Positions 1 through 12,700 of a stretch of DNA of 64,000 nucleotides are shown here, one piece after another. Within the stretch, counting starts at the first letter, position 1. Each line of letters begins with the position of its first letter. A program made the position numbers and the translations under genes. This DNA comes from Portunus trituberculatus (lineage: Eukaryota; Arthropoda; Malacostraca; Decapoda; Portunidae): assembly GCF_017591435.1 (NCBI RefSeq), contig NC_059303.1:19299209-19363208 (forward strand), given 5' to 3'. Under the pieces are notes generated by a model that searched no databases, was not told the origin of the DNA, and was given only the letters and a program-made list of their open reading frames with translations.

Positions 1-971
1 GACAGGCTGATAGCATGGGCAGACAGGTGGCAGATGGAGTTTAATTCTAAAAGTGTCAGGTTATGCATTTAGGTAAAGACAACACAAACTTTAACTATGA
101 GATGGAGGGATGTTGGCTAGAGGCAGTAGAGGAAGGAAAGGATTTAGGAGTAGTGATAGACAGGACTATGAAATTTTCAAAGCAATGTTTAGAAGCAAGA
201 AATAGGGCAAATAGGATCCTGGGTTTTATAAATAGAAATGTTAGTTATAAAAGTAAGGAAGTGGTGCGTAGCTTATATAATTCCTATGTTAGGCCCCATT
301 TAGAGTATTGCATACAGGCCTGGTCACCCCATTATAGGCAGGATATCAACATGTTAGAAGCAGTTCAGAGAAGAGCAACTAGGATGATACCAGCATTAAA
401 GCGCCTGGAGTATAGAGATAGATTAAAAGAATTAAACATGTTTTCATTTGAGAGGAGATGTATAAGAGGGGATATGATAGAGTTATTTAAAATGTTCTCA
501 GATACAAACTACATAGATGTGAGATCTTTCTTTACCTTAGAGGAGGGAAGTAGGACTAGAAATCATGGCAGGAAGATTAGAAAGCAAGGCTGCAGGTTAG
601 ATATAAGAAAAGAGAGGGTTGTAAATAGCACTAGTTTGACAATGTTTAAAAACAGATTAGATAAGCACTTAAATTTATTAGATTTATAATTATGCATAGC
701 GCTGCATGATAGTTTTTATAAGAAATTTACTATAGTTAAACAAGACATGATCCCCATGTATGGGGATCACAGATTGTAGAGGAATTCGCTGCAGGACTTA
801 GCCCTGTTAATGGGCCAAATATTTATAATTAGTATATAATGTATTGTGTACTTGTAAGTGTATCTTTAAGTACTGATGAGGAGGTCGCTGTGCGACTGAT
901 ACAGGATAACCTAGATGGGCCCTGGTGGCCCTTTGTTATCCTATTATTTATGTTATGTTATGTTATGTTAT
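1..971 (+). mobile_element. 3' end of a CR1/jockey-type LINE
   Basis: The 3' third of a non-LTR retrotransposon, cut by the window edge. An open frame at 63-689 gives the post-polymerase region of the reverse transcriptase: an 'LGVVID' block, 'SYVRPHLEY' followed by 'AVQRRATRMI', then 'RRCIRGDMIELFK' and a basic C-terminus. Upstream, bases 1-62 continue the protein (AWADRWQMEF) in a shifted frame, so the copy is damaged. About 255 bases of 3' untranslated sequence follow and end in a short TTATG tandem tail at about 944-971, as in other LINEs of this group. The clade is assigned from motif pattern only. Confidence 0.8.
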
Positions 972-1657
<686 letters not shown>

Positions 1658-1839
1658 GGTTAACATGGATCTCCGCTTTTAGTTTTGTTTAAACGATACA
1701 CATTACATCCGGCTTTTTCTCTTTCAAATAATCCCTAACTTCTAATATGCTGGATAACAAGCCATCTATATTAATTTCTTGTCTCCTCCATGATCTCCTC
1801 CTTCTTCCATAGATATAAGTCTCATATCTAGAACCCTAC

Positions 1840-2860
<1,021 letters not shown>

Positions 2861-2966
2861 CTCAGTCCAACAGGTGTTCAATAAATCGCTGATTTTCACA
2901 ACATGGCGCTTGCTTTGATGTCACCCAGTTCCATTTCTCCATATTTTCGTCTATATGGTATCCAAA

Positions 2967-3000
2967 GTATGTGTCATAAGGAGAACCTTATGACACATAC
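2967..3000. repeat. perfect 15-bp hairpin
   Basis: Arm GTATGTGTCATAAGG at 2967-2981, loop AGAA, then its exact reverse complement at 2986-3000. It is unrelated in sequence to the hairpin at 2472 but has the same design. Confidence 0.85.
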
Positions 3001-3065
3001 GTCTAGGTCAGGTTGCAACGCTCGCTGAAGTGCTTTCCCTGGGAGCTGCTTAGTAACGTCGTGAC

Positions 3066-3110
<45 letters not shown>

Positions 3111-3493
3111 TATCTTCAGGTGGTTTTATTTTTTCTATTTATTTATTTTTTTCTATAGTTGTGTAACGGTTTCTTTGAATCATCACTTGCGTTTAAAATC
3201 CATTAGAATGCTACTTGTATAGTATAATAACAATGTGTTTGAGTTGTTTGCTCGTTACGTGTTATATTTAATTTACATTTTGTTATGAAGAAACTAACTC
3301 TTTTAGGTGAGGTCATTCAGACTTATTGACTAAAGTACATATAGGGAAAGGTCTACTGCATGTGGTTTCAGTGCGTCTTCCACTTTTTTACCTCTGCTAC
3401 CTTGCTATTCACTGTCTTGACAGAATGGATAGACAGAGCAGCAGAGCACAATGGCTGGTGATTAAGGGTTGTGACAAGAATAACAACACCTAC

Positions 3494-3659
3494 CACAAGA
3501 AGAGTGGGGCAGAATGGTGTCCCACAAGATGTTGACAAGTCCCTGGACAAATGTAGATATCAAGTGGTCAGGACAGATAATTCCCTCCACACGACCCTCT
3601 TGTCCAATGCCTAGGTAGGCCGCCCCACGCCGCCCACTGTTAAGCAGGGCTACCACTGC
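3494..3659 (-). CDS. Schlafen/AlbA-type domain protein, one internal exon
   Basis: An open 166-base segment bounded by an acceptor (CTCCCCAG before 3659) and a donor (GTAGGT after 3494), phase 0 in and phase 1 out. It encodes 'AVVALLNSGRRGAAYLGIGQ', then 'EGRVEGI' and a helix-rich stretch. The pattern (hydrophobic)-ALLNSG-(basic)-x-YLGI-x2-(E/D)GRVEGI is the signature of the Schlafen AlbA_2 core, a nucleic-acid-binding fold found in Schlafen proteins and bacterial regulators. The upstream exon with the usual E-x-x-EFK motif was not found between 3660 and 9789, and the 3' part lies beyond the left edge. It may belong to the gene whose exons lie at 9789-18027 on the same strand, whose last seen exon ends in phase 0. 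That link is inferred only. Confidence 0.6.
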
Positions 3660-4305
3660 CTGGGGAGACCAATATAAGTATATTGTTAAACACACGCGTG
3701 CACATGCTCTGACGTACCACTCTAAACTTTTCCACGTCTTCATAGACTTCCAACCTTTTAGGAAGTAATAGCTCACACAGGAAAGCCACAGAACGTGTAA
3801 TTTCTGGTCTCTAAAAATTTTTATTGGGACAAAGCAAACTTAGTACTGCTTAATACATAAAAAAACTCAATTCCTTCATTTATCAACTCGACACGACCTT
3901 CTAGATAGCTATCCCCTATTCTTCAATGATATTCAACTCCCACCCTTTGCTACACTGAATACCCTCAATCAGTCCGTTACTTGTAGTGATGTAATCTAAA
4001 CTGGAAACTTAATATCTCATTATTTAAGCATCGCCAAAATGTATTCGCAGTTGTTGACAGTTGGAGCCACTCCTTCAGAGCTGCAGCAGCAATAAGTACT
4101 TTTATCACTGCATTTCATCAACAAAAATTTTTTTTTTTTTTTATCTTTAAAATCCCAGATACTGCTACCATATAATGTTTAGTCAGTAGTTACATATATT
4201 GGCCACTGGTACATGTAATCATAACGTGTATAAAGGTGTTAATTGGGCTACCCTCATGACATAAAGCACTCACTCAAGCTCCTCAGTATGATAAAAAAGA
4301 ATTGT

Positions 4306-4530
4306 TCACATCACTGGACATAGTGTACACACTCTTTCCCCAGATTTATAATGCAGGTCCTCAGTGTCACAACACACACACTGCAGTCCGATTTTGTAGG
4401 CGGTGCAAGAAATGTTAGTGGCAGGAACTTTGGGATTGCAACAGACTGAAGATACACTCATAGTTTGAGTTTCCTGAGAATGAACATGGTCAGTGATCCA
4501 CTGATCAGACGATGTGGGCCTTGTTGTTGT
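4306..4530 (-). CDS. unrecognised Cys-rich open segment with stop
   Basis: A minus-strand open frame ends at TGA 4308-4306. Its last 45 or so residues are Cys-rich (CCNP..., then CVCC..., then CTLC near the end), which looks like a small metal-binding or disulphide module. Its upstream end is interrupted by a SINE inserted at about 4538. Candidate acceptors are CTCAG or ATCAG within the segment. No family is recognised. It could be a terminal exon or a relic. Confidence 0.25.
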   Translation of the reverse strand, partial: TTTRPTSSDQWITDHVHSQETQTMSVSSVCCNPKVPATNISCTAYKIGLQCVCCDTEDLHYKSGERVCTLCPVM

Positions 4531-4537
4531 TTTGGAA

Positions 4538-4812
4538 GTGGTGACATAGTGGATAAGGTGGTGAGTGTGGGATCGGAAAGACATCCATGCGTAGGTTTGA
4601 ATCCCACCATGTACAACCTTGAAACTTTGCCATTTGTCGAGTTCTAGGTGGTTACACCAAAAATGCGCTTGGGTGGCAATATGGGCCCTAATATGGGTAC
4701 CACTATAAATAAAATTGACTGTGCCACTAATGGGTGGAAGCTGAATAGCACTTCCCATACATACTCTTCAAGTATGCCTACAGGCGCTATAGGCCATAAC
4801 AAAAAAAAAAAA
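4538..4812 (+). mobile_element. tRNA-derived SINE, family H, copy 1
   Basis: Head resembles a tRNA, with an A-box-like GACATAGTGGATAAGGTGGT and a B-box-like GGTTTGAATCCCACC about 45 bases later. The body (ATATGGGCCCTAATATGGG, then GGCGCTATAGGCCATAAC) is shared with copies at 32091-32407 (+) and 40571-40866 (-). It ends in poly(A). Compared with those copies it lacks an internal block of about 40-50 bases before 'TTCTAGGTGGTTACACC'. Confidence 0.85.
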
Positions 4813-4907
4813 CTAATAGCAATTTGCAAACCATCTGATCAAGTAGCAAGCCACCATTGTAAGGTGACTGTCATATGCCCTTAATAAGAGAGGCATGCCC
4901 ACACTTA

Positions 4908-5767
4908 AGACAGGTTCACACGTGCCAATTTGCTAGTTTTTTTTTTTTTTTTTTTACCTAGAGTTTCCGACTCATCCCTTCTAGTCAGTGTCAAACGTAG
5001 TGCTTGCAAAGTATCGACTAGTTGGTGCCTTGGCGGGAAGTGAATGTAAACAAACAGCTAGCCACCAAGACGTCCTCCTTCAGTAACGATGGTGAAGTTG
5101 TGGTTGGTTTTCTTTTGTCGTACCGGAAGAGTCAATAGAAAAGAAAATGCCTGTGGATACGTCCCTGGCTAAGTAGAAGGAAACAAAAGAGTTTCTACTA
5201 CACTCTAAATTAGCTTACATTTGTCATAAGAAAAATGTTGATCTTAAGATTATGCACAATTGCGATCACATTAAATCCTGACAAATCTTCAATCCTCACC
5301 TCCAACAACGCCCTGCATTGAGGGAAACTGTTCTTGTAGAGCAGTGGTTCTCAAACTATGGGTCGCGACCCAAAGTTGGGTCGCGAGATCAATTTTGATG
5401 GGTCGCAGGGACACAGGAACATTAACATACTTTCAGTGTCTCAGTGTATTTCAGTTACTAAATTGAATTATTATTCTTTAACCACAAATTACTTTTGTTA
5501 TGTATGTTCATCTTCCCCCACCTCCCTCCTCCTGGGCACCACGTAATGGTGTCTCTGACAGGAATGACTCCTGTATCAAACGCGTATGTTGGACTGGCAG
5601 TGGGCCCATGCAGGCTCGTGTATATAACTATAAATCATTGTACATTTTCTTTCTCTTTACCTTACTCTGGGTCGCGAAGGAATGAAATGTTCCAAATAGG
5701 GTCGCTCATGAAAACGTTTGAGAACCACTGTTGTAGAGTGATAGCTATTTCGTCGAATGACGATTTG

Positions 5768-5815
<48 letters not shown>

Positions 5816-6065
5816 GTTTAATTCATTTCTGGGGTCCCAGATGTGTTCTTGCCCCCACCAACTTTTAACATCTCTATACCTGGAGACCACATTTTCTTAG
5901 CTTACTCCATGACGTAAATAAAGTCGCAAATTGACTAGCAAGACCAACATGATGGTATTTATTTTGCGACTGCTTTTGCAGTCGCTAGGCGCCGATTGCG
6001 AGTCGGAAACTCTACGTACGTAGAAATAGAAAAAAAAGTGGCAAATTGGCATGTGTGAACCCGCT
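4908..6065 (+). mobile_element. PIF/Harbinger-type element with nested hAT element
   Basis: Termini AGACAGGTTCACACGTGCC and, inverted, AGCGGGTTCACACATGCC form terminal inverted repeats flanked by TTA (4905-4907 and 6066-6068), the PIF/Harbinger target size. Frames after about 5090 resemble the start of a Harbinger transposase: an acidic stretch, then 'WIRPWLSRRK' as in the R(R)xWVRPWxxRR block, with frameshifts. It is split by a 389-base hAT element and carries a long poly(T) at about 5770-5812. The right part (5819-6065) is about 250 bases of a unit repeated at 6066-6205 and 8733-9199. Confidence 0.65.
5342..5730. mobile_element. short non-autonomous hAT element
   Basis: Terminal inverted repeats CAGTGGTTCTCAAAC and GTTTGAGAACCACTG are flanked by an exact 8-bp duplication TTGTAGAG at 5334-5341 and 5731-5738, the hAT hallmark. 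The interior repeats 'GGGTCGCGA'-like words and shows no transposase. Confidence 0.92.
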
Positions 6066-6205
6066 TTAATTCATTTCTGGGGTCACAGATGTGTTCTTTT
6101 TCTCTCACCAACTCTAACATCTTCTCTATCTCTAGAGACCACATTTTCAAAGCTTATTCCGTGACATCACAACATAAATAAAGTCGCAATTGGCCAGCAA
6201 GAACA
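6066..6205 (-). pseudogene. MADF-like ORF start of a Harbinger element
   Basis: Reverse-strand frame reads 'EKMLELVREKEHICDPRNEL', which fits the start of a MADF/Adf-1 DNA-binding domain (LIxLVRxxxxIxDxxxxxY). PIF/Harbinger elements usually encode a transposase plus such a Myb/SANT/MADF protein. The frame then runs into the inverted repeat and is broken. The same words occur at 5819-5890 and about 8733-8800 and 8956-9020, so this is part of the repeated unit. Confidence 0.5.
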
Positions 6206-6800
6206 TATTGTTATGCCGTCCCCACGTCCTCACAGCCTCTACAGCCCCGGCAGGAACTCACTTACCACAGTGGCAACCCAGGAAAGCGCAGGACAGGACA
6301 GCAACAGACACAGGGATACTTCTAGGCGAAGATTCGTGGCTAGCAAGGGGAAGCAAGGCACAAACATACACCCAGAATCAACAGACTTACTCAGAGGCAG
6401 GGTAACAGGAAACATTTGGCATTATTCCTCTAGTTTACTGGCACAGAAAGCAATACAGTACAAGGTGGCACAGAGAGCACTTACATTACACAGTTATATA
6501 CAAGTGCAGTGAAATGACAGTGGCGGGCAGTGGACAGCAGGGACAGGGGGCAGGACAGCGTCTCGTCGCGTATTCTGTCTCAGCAACGTCTTGTCCTCAG
6601 GAGAGAGAGTGGGCGGCAGAAGAGAGCTGTCTCAGCAATGTCTTGTCCTCAAGGAAGAATTGGAGCTAGAAGAGAGCTGGTGGCAGACAAGCATCAAGAG
6701 CAAGGTTGAAGAAAAGCCCCAGAGCATTCGTTGATGATAGCGGGTACAAAATACCCACACGGGCTATGGTGGCCCGTTCTGTTCTTGTTTCTCTCTTCTT
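6206..6800. other. no gene recognised; flank of the cold-shock pseudogene
   Basis: Moderately GC-rich sequence with local repetition (CTCAGCAA(C/T)GTCTTGTCCTCA occurs at about 6580 and 6632). Short open frames here match nothing known. It may be the 3' untranslated part of the broken gene at 6801-7663 or part of the element carrying it. Confidence 0.4.
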
Positions 6801-7663
6801 AGCGTCGCTGGTGCCGCTTTTTCTTGCCGTTCTGACTGTGGTCATTGCCGGAAGAGTCGCTGGTCTTGGTGGAGCTCTTAAGGAAGTCGGCAATAAGTTT
6901 ATCGCAGCTTGGGAAGTAGTTCTTGGTGGGCGGTGCATCCTCCTGGTTGAAAAAGGTGTCCCACTGCCACTGGCTGATGTCCTTGGTGGTTGTGGCAGCG
7001 TCAGGGGTGGTCTTCATATCCTTTGCTTGCCGGCCTTCTTTAGGTGCAGGGGAAGCAGTGGTGTGGTGAGGCAGGTCTGTGGTGTGGCTCTGTAGGCTTG
7101 TGTCGGTACCTACCACATCCACGACCTCGTTCTCTTCCTCTTCCTCCTCGGTGCCCGTTCCTTCCTCCATACGGTCTTCGTGGCGAGGTTCTTCTTTGGG
7201 CGGCTGGCGTCTTCTCTGGGTCTTCTGAGCGCGATGGCGTGTGGTGGTGAAAGCTTCCTCAGGGATGCTAATGGTAGGAAGCCCGTTGTGCTTCAGCAGA
7301 AGCGGTATCAAGGTCTGCTAGGCGGCGGGTGTTGTTGCCTGCGAGCACTTGTGCCGTGCAGATGCAAGCTTTCATCCTGAACTCCGCTTCTGATGCTTTC
7401 CCGGCCTTGGGAGACGATTTAGGTCAGGGAGGAGGGCGTTCTTGGTTGCCATCCCTGGTGACCTCTCTGGCCTCAGATCCCTTCTTCTCCTTGAAGCTGG
7501 TGAAGGTGGCGTTGTCTCCTTCTCGGGGAAGCGCTTTCCTGAAGGATCTCTTCAGGCCAGAGTAGTGAATAAAGAAGTCTTTGTTGGCTACGGAATCACG
7601 AATGAAGCCGTAGCCAGACTTCCTGTTGTACCACTTGAAGGTACCCTGGTGTTGAGCTGCCAT
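6801..7663 (-). pseudogene. cold-shock-domain protein gene, intronless and frameshifted
   Basis: Translation from ATG 7663 gives a cold-shock domain: 'GTFKWYNRKSGYGFIRD' contains RNP1 (K-S-G-Y-G-F-I), and 'DFFIHYSGL' is the RNP2 position. The domain covers about the first 70 residues and binds single-stranded nucleic acid in this family. The frame stops near 7424. A second frame continues ('SEAEFRMKACICTAQV') to a stop near 7315. A third, strongly charged frame (7311-6801, with an acidic run near the middle and a basic KKKRHQRR end) follows. No introns are visible. It differs clearly from standard Y-box proteins. It could be a retrocopy, a decayed single-exon gene or a transposon-borne ORF. 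It sits between two Harbinger-like loci. Confidence 0.6.
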
Positions 7664-7712
7664 CGCAGTGTTCGCGCTCTCGCTTGCCTGAGAGTAATGC
7701 CCGCGGCCCCAG

Positions 7713-8517
<805 letters not shown>

Positions 8518-8544
8518 GGCCCCAGAGCAAAGCTGCGACCAGCG

Positions 8545-8589
8545 TTTATACCCCTTGCTCCACTCCTATTGGCTCATCCACGAGCCAAT
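8545..8589 (-). promoter_or_regulatory. TATA box and two CCAAT boxes, minus strand
   Basis: Read on the minus strand, two CCAAT/ATTGG motifs (8585-8589 and 8568-8572) precede TATAAA at 8550-8545. Start of transcription 25-30 bases downstream would be near 8520, about where the hAT element begins. The spacing suits a promoter for the cold-shock-domain gene at 7663. Confidence 0.5.
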
Positions 8590-8732
8590 CACGGCTGGAT
8601 TATCCCCCTGCTTCCTGTCGCCGCACATCCGGTACCCCTCAATACCACTTCTGAAACCAAAAGCAATGCTACCAACGTGCCAGCACTGCCAAACGCTGTC
8701 TACCCCACTCTGCGTCGCCGCAACACTGGTCC

Positions 8733-9499
8733 CAGATGTGTACTTTTCCCCTCACCAACTATAATATCTTCTCTTTATCTGGAGACCACATTTTCTAAAC
8801 TTGCTCCGTGACGTCACAACTAGCAAGACCAACATGTTGGTTTTTATTTTGCGACTGCTTTTGCAGTCGTTAGGCGCTGACTGCGAGTCAAAAACTCTAC
8901 GTACGTAAAAAAAAAAAAAAAAAAAAAAAAAAACTGGCACATGTGAACCCGCTTTAATTTCTGGGATCACAGATGTGTTCTTTTTCTCTCACCAACTGTA
9001 ACATCTAATCTATCCCTGGAGACCACATTTTCAAAGCTTACTCCGTGACATCATTACGTAAATAAAGTCGCAATCGGCTTGCGAGAATTAAGTTGGTCTT
9101 GATTTGCGACTGCTTTTTGCAGTCGCTAGGCGCCAATTGCGAGTAGGAAACTATGTACGTAAAAAAAAATCAGTCCCAAATTGGCACATGTGAACCTGCC
9201 TTTAGCCAGGGACGTATTCACAATAATTTTCTTTTCTGTTGGCTCTTCTGGTAGGCCAAAAGAGCAACCACAGCTTCAGCATCATCACTGGAGGGAGACA
9301 AACAGTGAACAGTGAACATTTTGGTGGGTAGCTGTTGTTTGTTTACATTCACTTCCCGCCAAGGTGCCTTGTCAATACTTTGTATGCACTATGTCTGACA
9401 CTTTCCAACTAGAAGGGATGAGTCGGAAACTCTATGTACGTAAAAAATAAAAATAAAAAAAACAGTCCTAAATTGGCATATGTGAACCGCCTTTAGGTA
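8733..9499 (-). mobile_element. second PIF/Harbinger-type locus
   Basis: Contains about two tandem copies of the unit seen at 5819-6205 (GCGACTGCTTTTGCAGTCG palindrome, TCTACGTACGTA, then TGGCACATGTGAACCCGC). From about 9200 to 9499 it holds a minus-oriented start of a Harbinger transposase: an acidic/hydrophobic 'EAVVALLAYQKSQQKRK' stretch and then 'IRPWLK', followed outward by the inverted terminus. Frames are broken. TGACGTCA at 8811-8818 lies inside the repeat. Confidence 0.55.
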
Positions 9500-9788
9500 A
9501 CCTCTTACGTGAGAAAATGTAGGTACTCCAGTGTGTCACTGTCACAGTTACCAGAGATGTTACAAAATTATCCTTTACATTTTGCATCCATAAAAAAGAC
9601 AAATAGATAAGAATAAAATTGCATAGAAATGTTTACAGTAATTACATGGAACATTAATAAAACATGGAAATAAAATAATAAGGAAACTAAATCGGAAAAT
9701 GAGCGTGAGTCCTTCTGTCACCTGTCCACTGCCTCAAAGTTCATCTACAAATCATTACTTTTTTTCTCTCTTTTTATGAACGACTTAC

Positions 9789-12700
9789 GGTAAGCACAGT
9801 GCTGACTCGCACTTGAGTCACGTCTGGTACAGGCAGGAAGTAGTGCTCCTCCGTCCACACCAGCAGAGGCTTCTCCCCTAACACGAAAGTCATCTCAGAC
9901 CAATCCAGCACCACGTCTGCAGTTTTGTTGTCTTCCTTTTCCTTTCAAATAGAAGAAAAATCAACGAAAGAAAGAGAGAGAGAGAGAGAGAGATGCTGAA
10001 CAAGTTAATATGATATACATGCAAAAACATATCCTTGTTTTTTTTTTATTATTATTATTATTCTAATTATTTTGATAGTTTAATTAGCATGTCACTTCCC
10101 ACAGTGACCATTCCCATACCCACAATGCATCTACCACTTGGAGGAAGAGACTGTGAAGAGACACTTGACGAAGTTACCGTTACTCCTGCAAGGACTCTTT
10201 CAATCGGTAAGGGACAGAGATGGTTTTCTTTTATGTATTTATCTTTTCTTTCTCTTTTAGCTAGACTGATGATCCGATGCAGACGAGCCCTGCAATGACA
10301 ATAAAGTATATGAGGCGTTGTTTCATGGTGTCCTTGTAATGAAGGGGGGGGTAATAAAAGACAATTATTTAACTTGTAGAAGAAATTTTGAAGCTTTATT
10401 TTTAGTAAACGGTAGCGGCAGCTGATCTAATGGCACTGGTTATAATTTAAATGGTTATCATAAGAATGCAAATTCACAATTCTTTTATATAAATTTAATT
10501 AGAGGAAATAAACTGATTGAATGACACCAAGAGAACTTTTTCTCCCGACAATCACGTTCGTTTCGACTTACAGCCCAGTCCACCAGAAGAGGATATATAC
10601 CACTCACCACAAAGTAAATACAAGCAAGAATAATTGCATAGTATAATCCACTACTGCACACAACCTTACTGGACTTTTTCTTTTCACCTGTGTGGTTCTT
10701 ACGCCAACACACACAATTCACATAATGTAGTTCCTTAATTTCTCAATAACAGTAACTTAACTTGGTCTGTGGGTCGGAATACACTGTTTTTGTGGGAGAA
10801 ATGTACCAAGTGGTGCCATTCCCTCAAGCAAACTAATTTAACCTTGTCTTGGGGGGCCTCGTTACACCGTTTTTTTTTTGGGGGGTGGGGGAGAAGGACG
10901 TACAGTGGTTGGTGACGGTGCCCCCCCACCCTCCTATTTTTCAACACTGCGGTCAAATAAATAATTGGGGGACTCGGATCCTCCCTCTCCCCAAATTATT
11001 GGCAGTCGTCACAATATGACTGTCACAGACGTAATTAAAGAGTATTTGATTGACATTATGAATGGTATTACATTGATGGAAGAGCTCAGTTTTCCCTCTG
11101 CCGACTAGAGTGAAAAACTCGTGTGTTAAGCTTCTAATTACGTAGCAATTGAATTTATTTATTTATTCATTTTTTATTTATTCACAGCTTGACTACCTTT
11201 TTTCTCTCTTCATCCAGTAGCATCCTCCTGCTGAGTCGGAAGGACGTATTATCACATTCCGTTGTTTACATGAGTGGCAGTCCCTACAAGTGGAAATCAG
11301 AAGTGATTTGGAGTGATCACGCCTGCTCAGTGGCTACTGAAGGAGGTCTAAGCCCGTTTTGCCAGCCACAAATAGGGCTGGAGACTAAAAATAAGCGCCC
11401 CTGCCTGGGTCTACTGGTGGCTGCCACCACAACAAAGGAATCCTTACACGTGGTCCCATCACAAAGGACTATGTCCGTCGAGGACGCTGCTGTGGTGGAG
11501 GTAGGCGTAGCAGCCCTGGAGGACATGGAGATTGTCGAGGAGCCTCGTCCTGCACCATCTGCCAAGGAAAGCCACCAGGTTACTGCTGCTGGTGATCAGT
11601 CTTCCTATCGACATGTACCTGACCATAAACAAAGACGCCGCCTGCTTTTCCCTGCTGGCCATGGGAAGACGGCCAGTGAGCTTTTCAGCTGGTTTGCAGT
11701 CCTGCTGAAACAACACCCAGACCTGCAGCCACTCTACAAGGAGGGACGGAACCAGCCTTATATCACAGTCAGCATTGACTCCTCCTTCTATGCCACCCTG
11801 GTGAGTGAGGGCTTCCTGGGCCTTGTTATGGAGTGCCCTGGTGAGGAAGGCACTCACCCTGTCATTATCCATGGTGTGGCGACCCACATCAATGTCAACC
11901 TCATTGAAGTACCAGCCGGATTCCATGGGCTGAAGAGGAGAATGGTGGGGCAGATGCCAAGGCCCCAACTGTTGGGAGTAGTGACAGAGAGGGTGCCCAG
12001 TGAGGTGCATCTCCTGGGCCTTGGACGTCAGCCAGTGGAGCGTTACACGCCAGAACCAGACTGCAGTCGCTGGGGACACAAGGAGTGGCGTTGCCAGTCT
12101 GCCCCTCGCTGCAGATACTGTGCTGGCCCCCATAAGTCAGCACAGTGCCTGGATAAGATCAAGGAGGACACCAAAATTCCTCCTCGCTGCTGCAATTGTG
12201 GGGGCGACCACAACGCCCACTCCACCCTCTGTACTGTCAGGCCTCGGCCCCAAAGGGAGTCTGCCACGGATGAGGTGAGTCACCCCAGGCTTGTGTTACG
12301 CCAGGCTCCACCTCCCCAGACCAACGCCTGGGCGACGAACCCCTCCTTCTCAGCCGGTGCCCCTCCCCTGTCCCAGCCTTCCTGCCCCACAACTGGCACT
12401 TCGACTACACCTGCCGTGTTCTCACCTTTGCCACAGCGCACTGCTACAGTGCCCCCTGTGCCTCCAAACACAGTGCCCCAGCCAGACAGGAACTGCCTGC
12501 CACCGATGCCACCCATCAGCTAATGGCGGTGGTGAGTGCACTAGCTGCCAAAGTGGACAACCTGTCTGCAACAGTCTCTGGTCTTAGTAACGAGTTTGTC
12601 ACCTTCAAGAACCAGCAGCACACAGTATGCAGTGGGACCTCCACTGTGGCCCCAACCCTATCTCCAGCGAGCAGTGCTCAGCGGGGCCAAGGAGAGAGTA

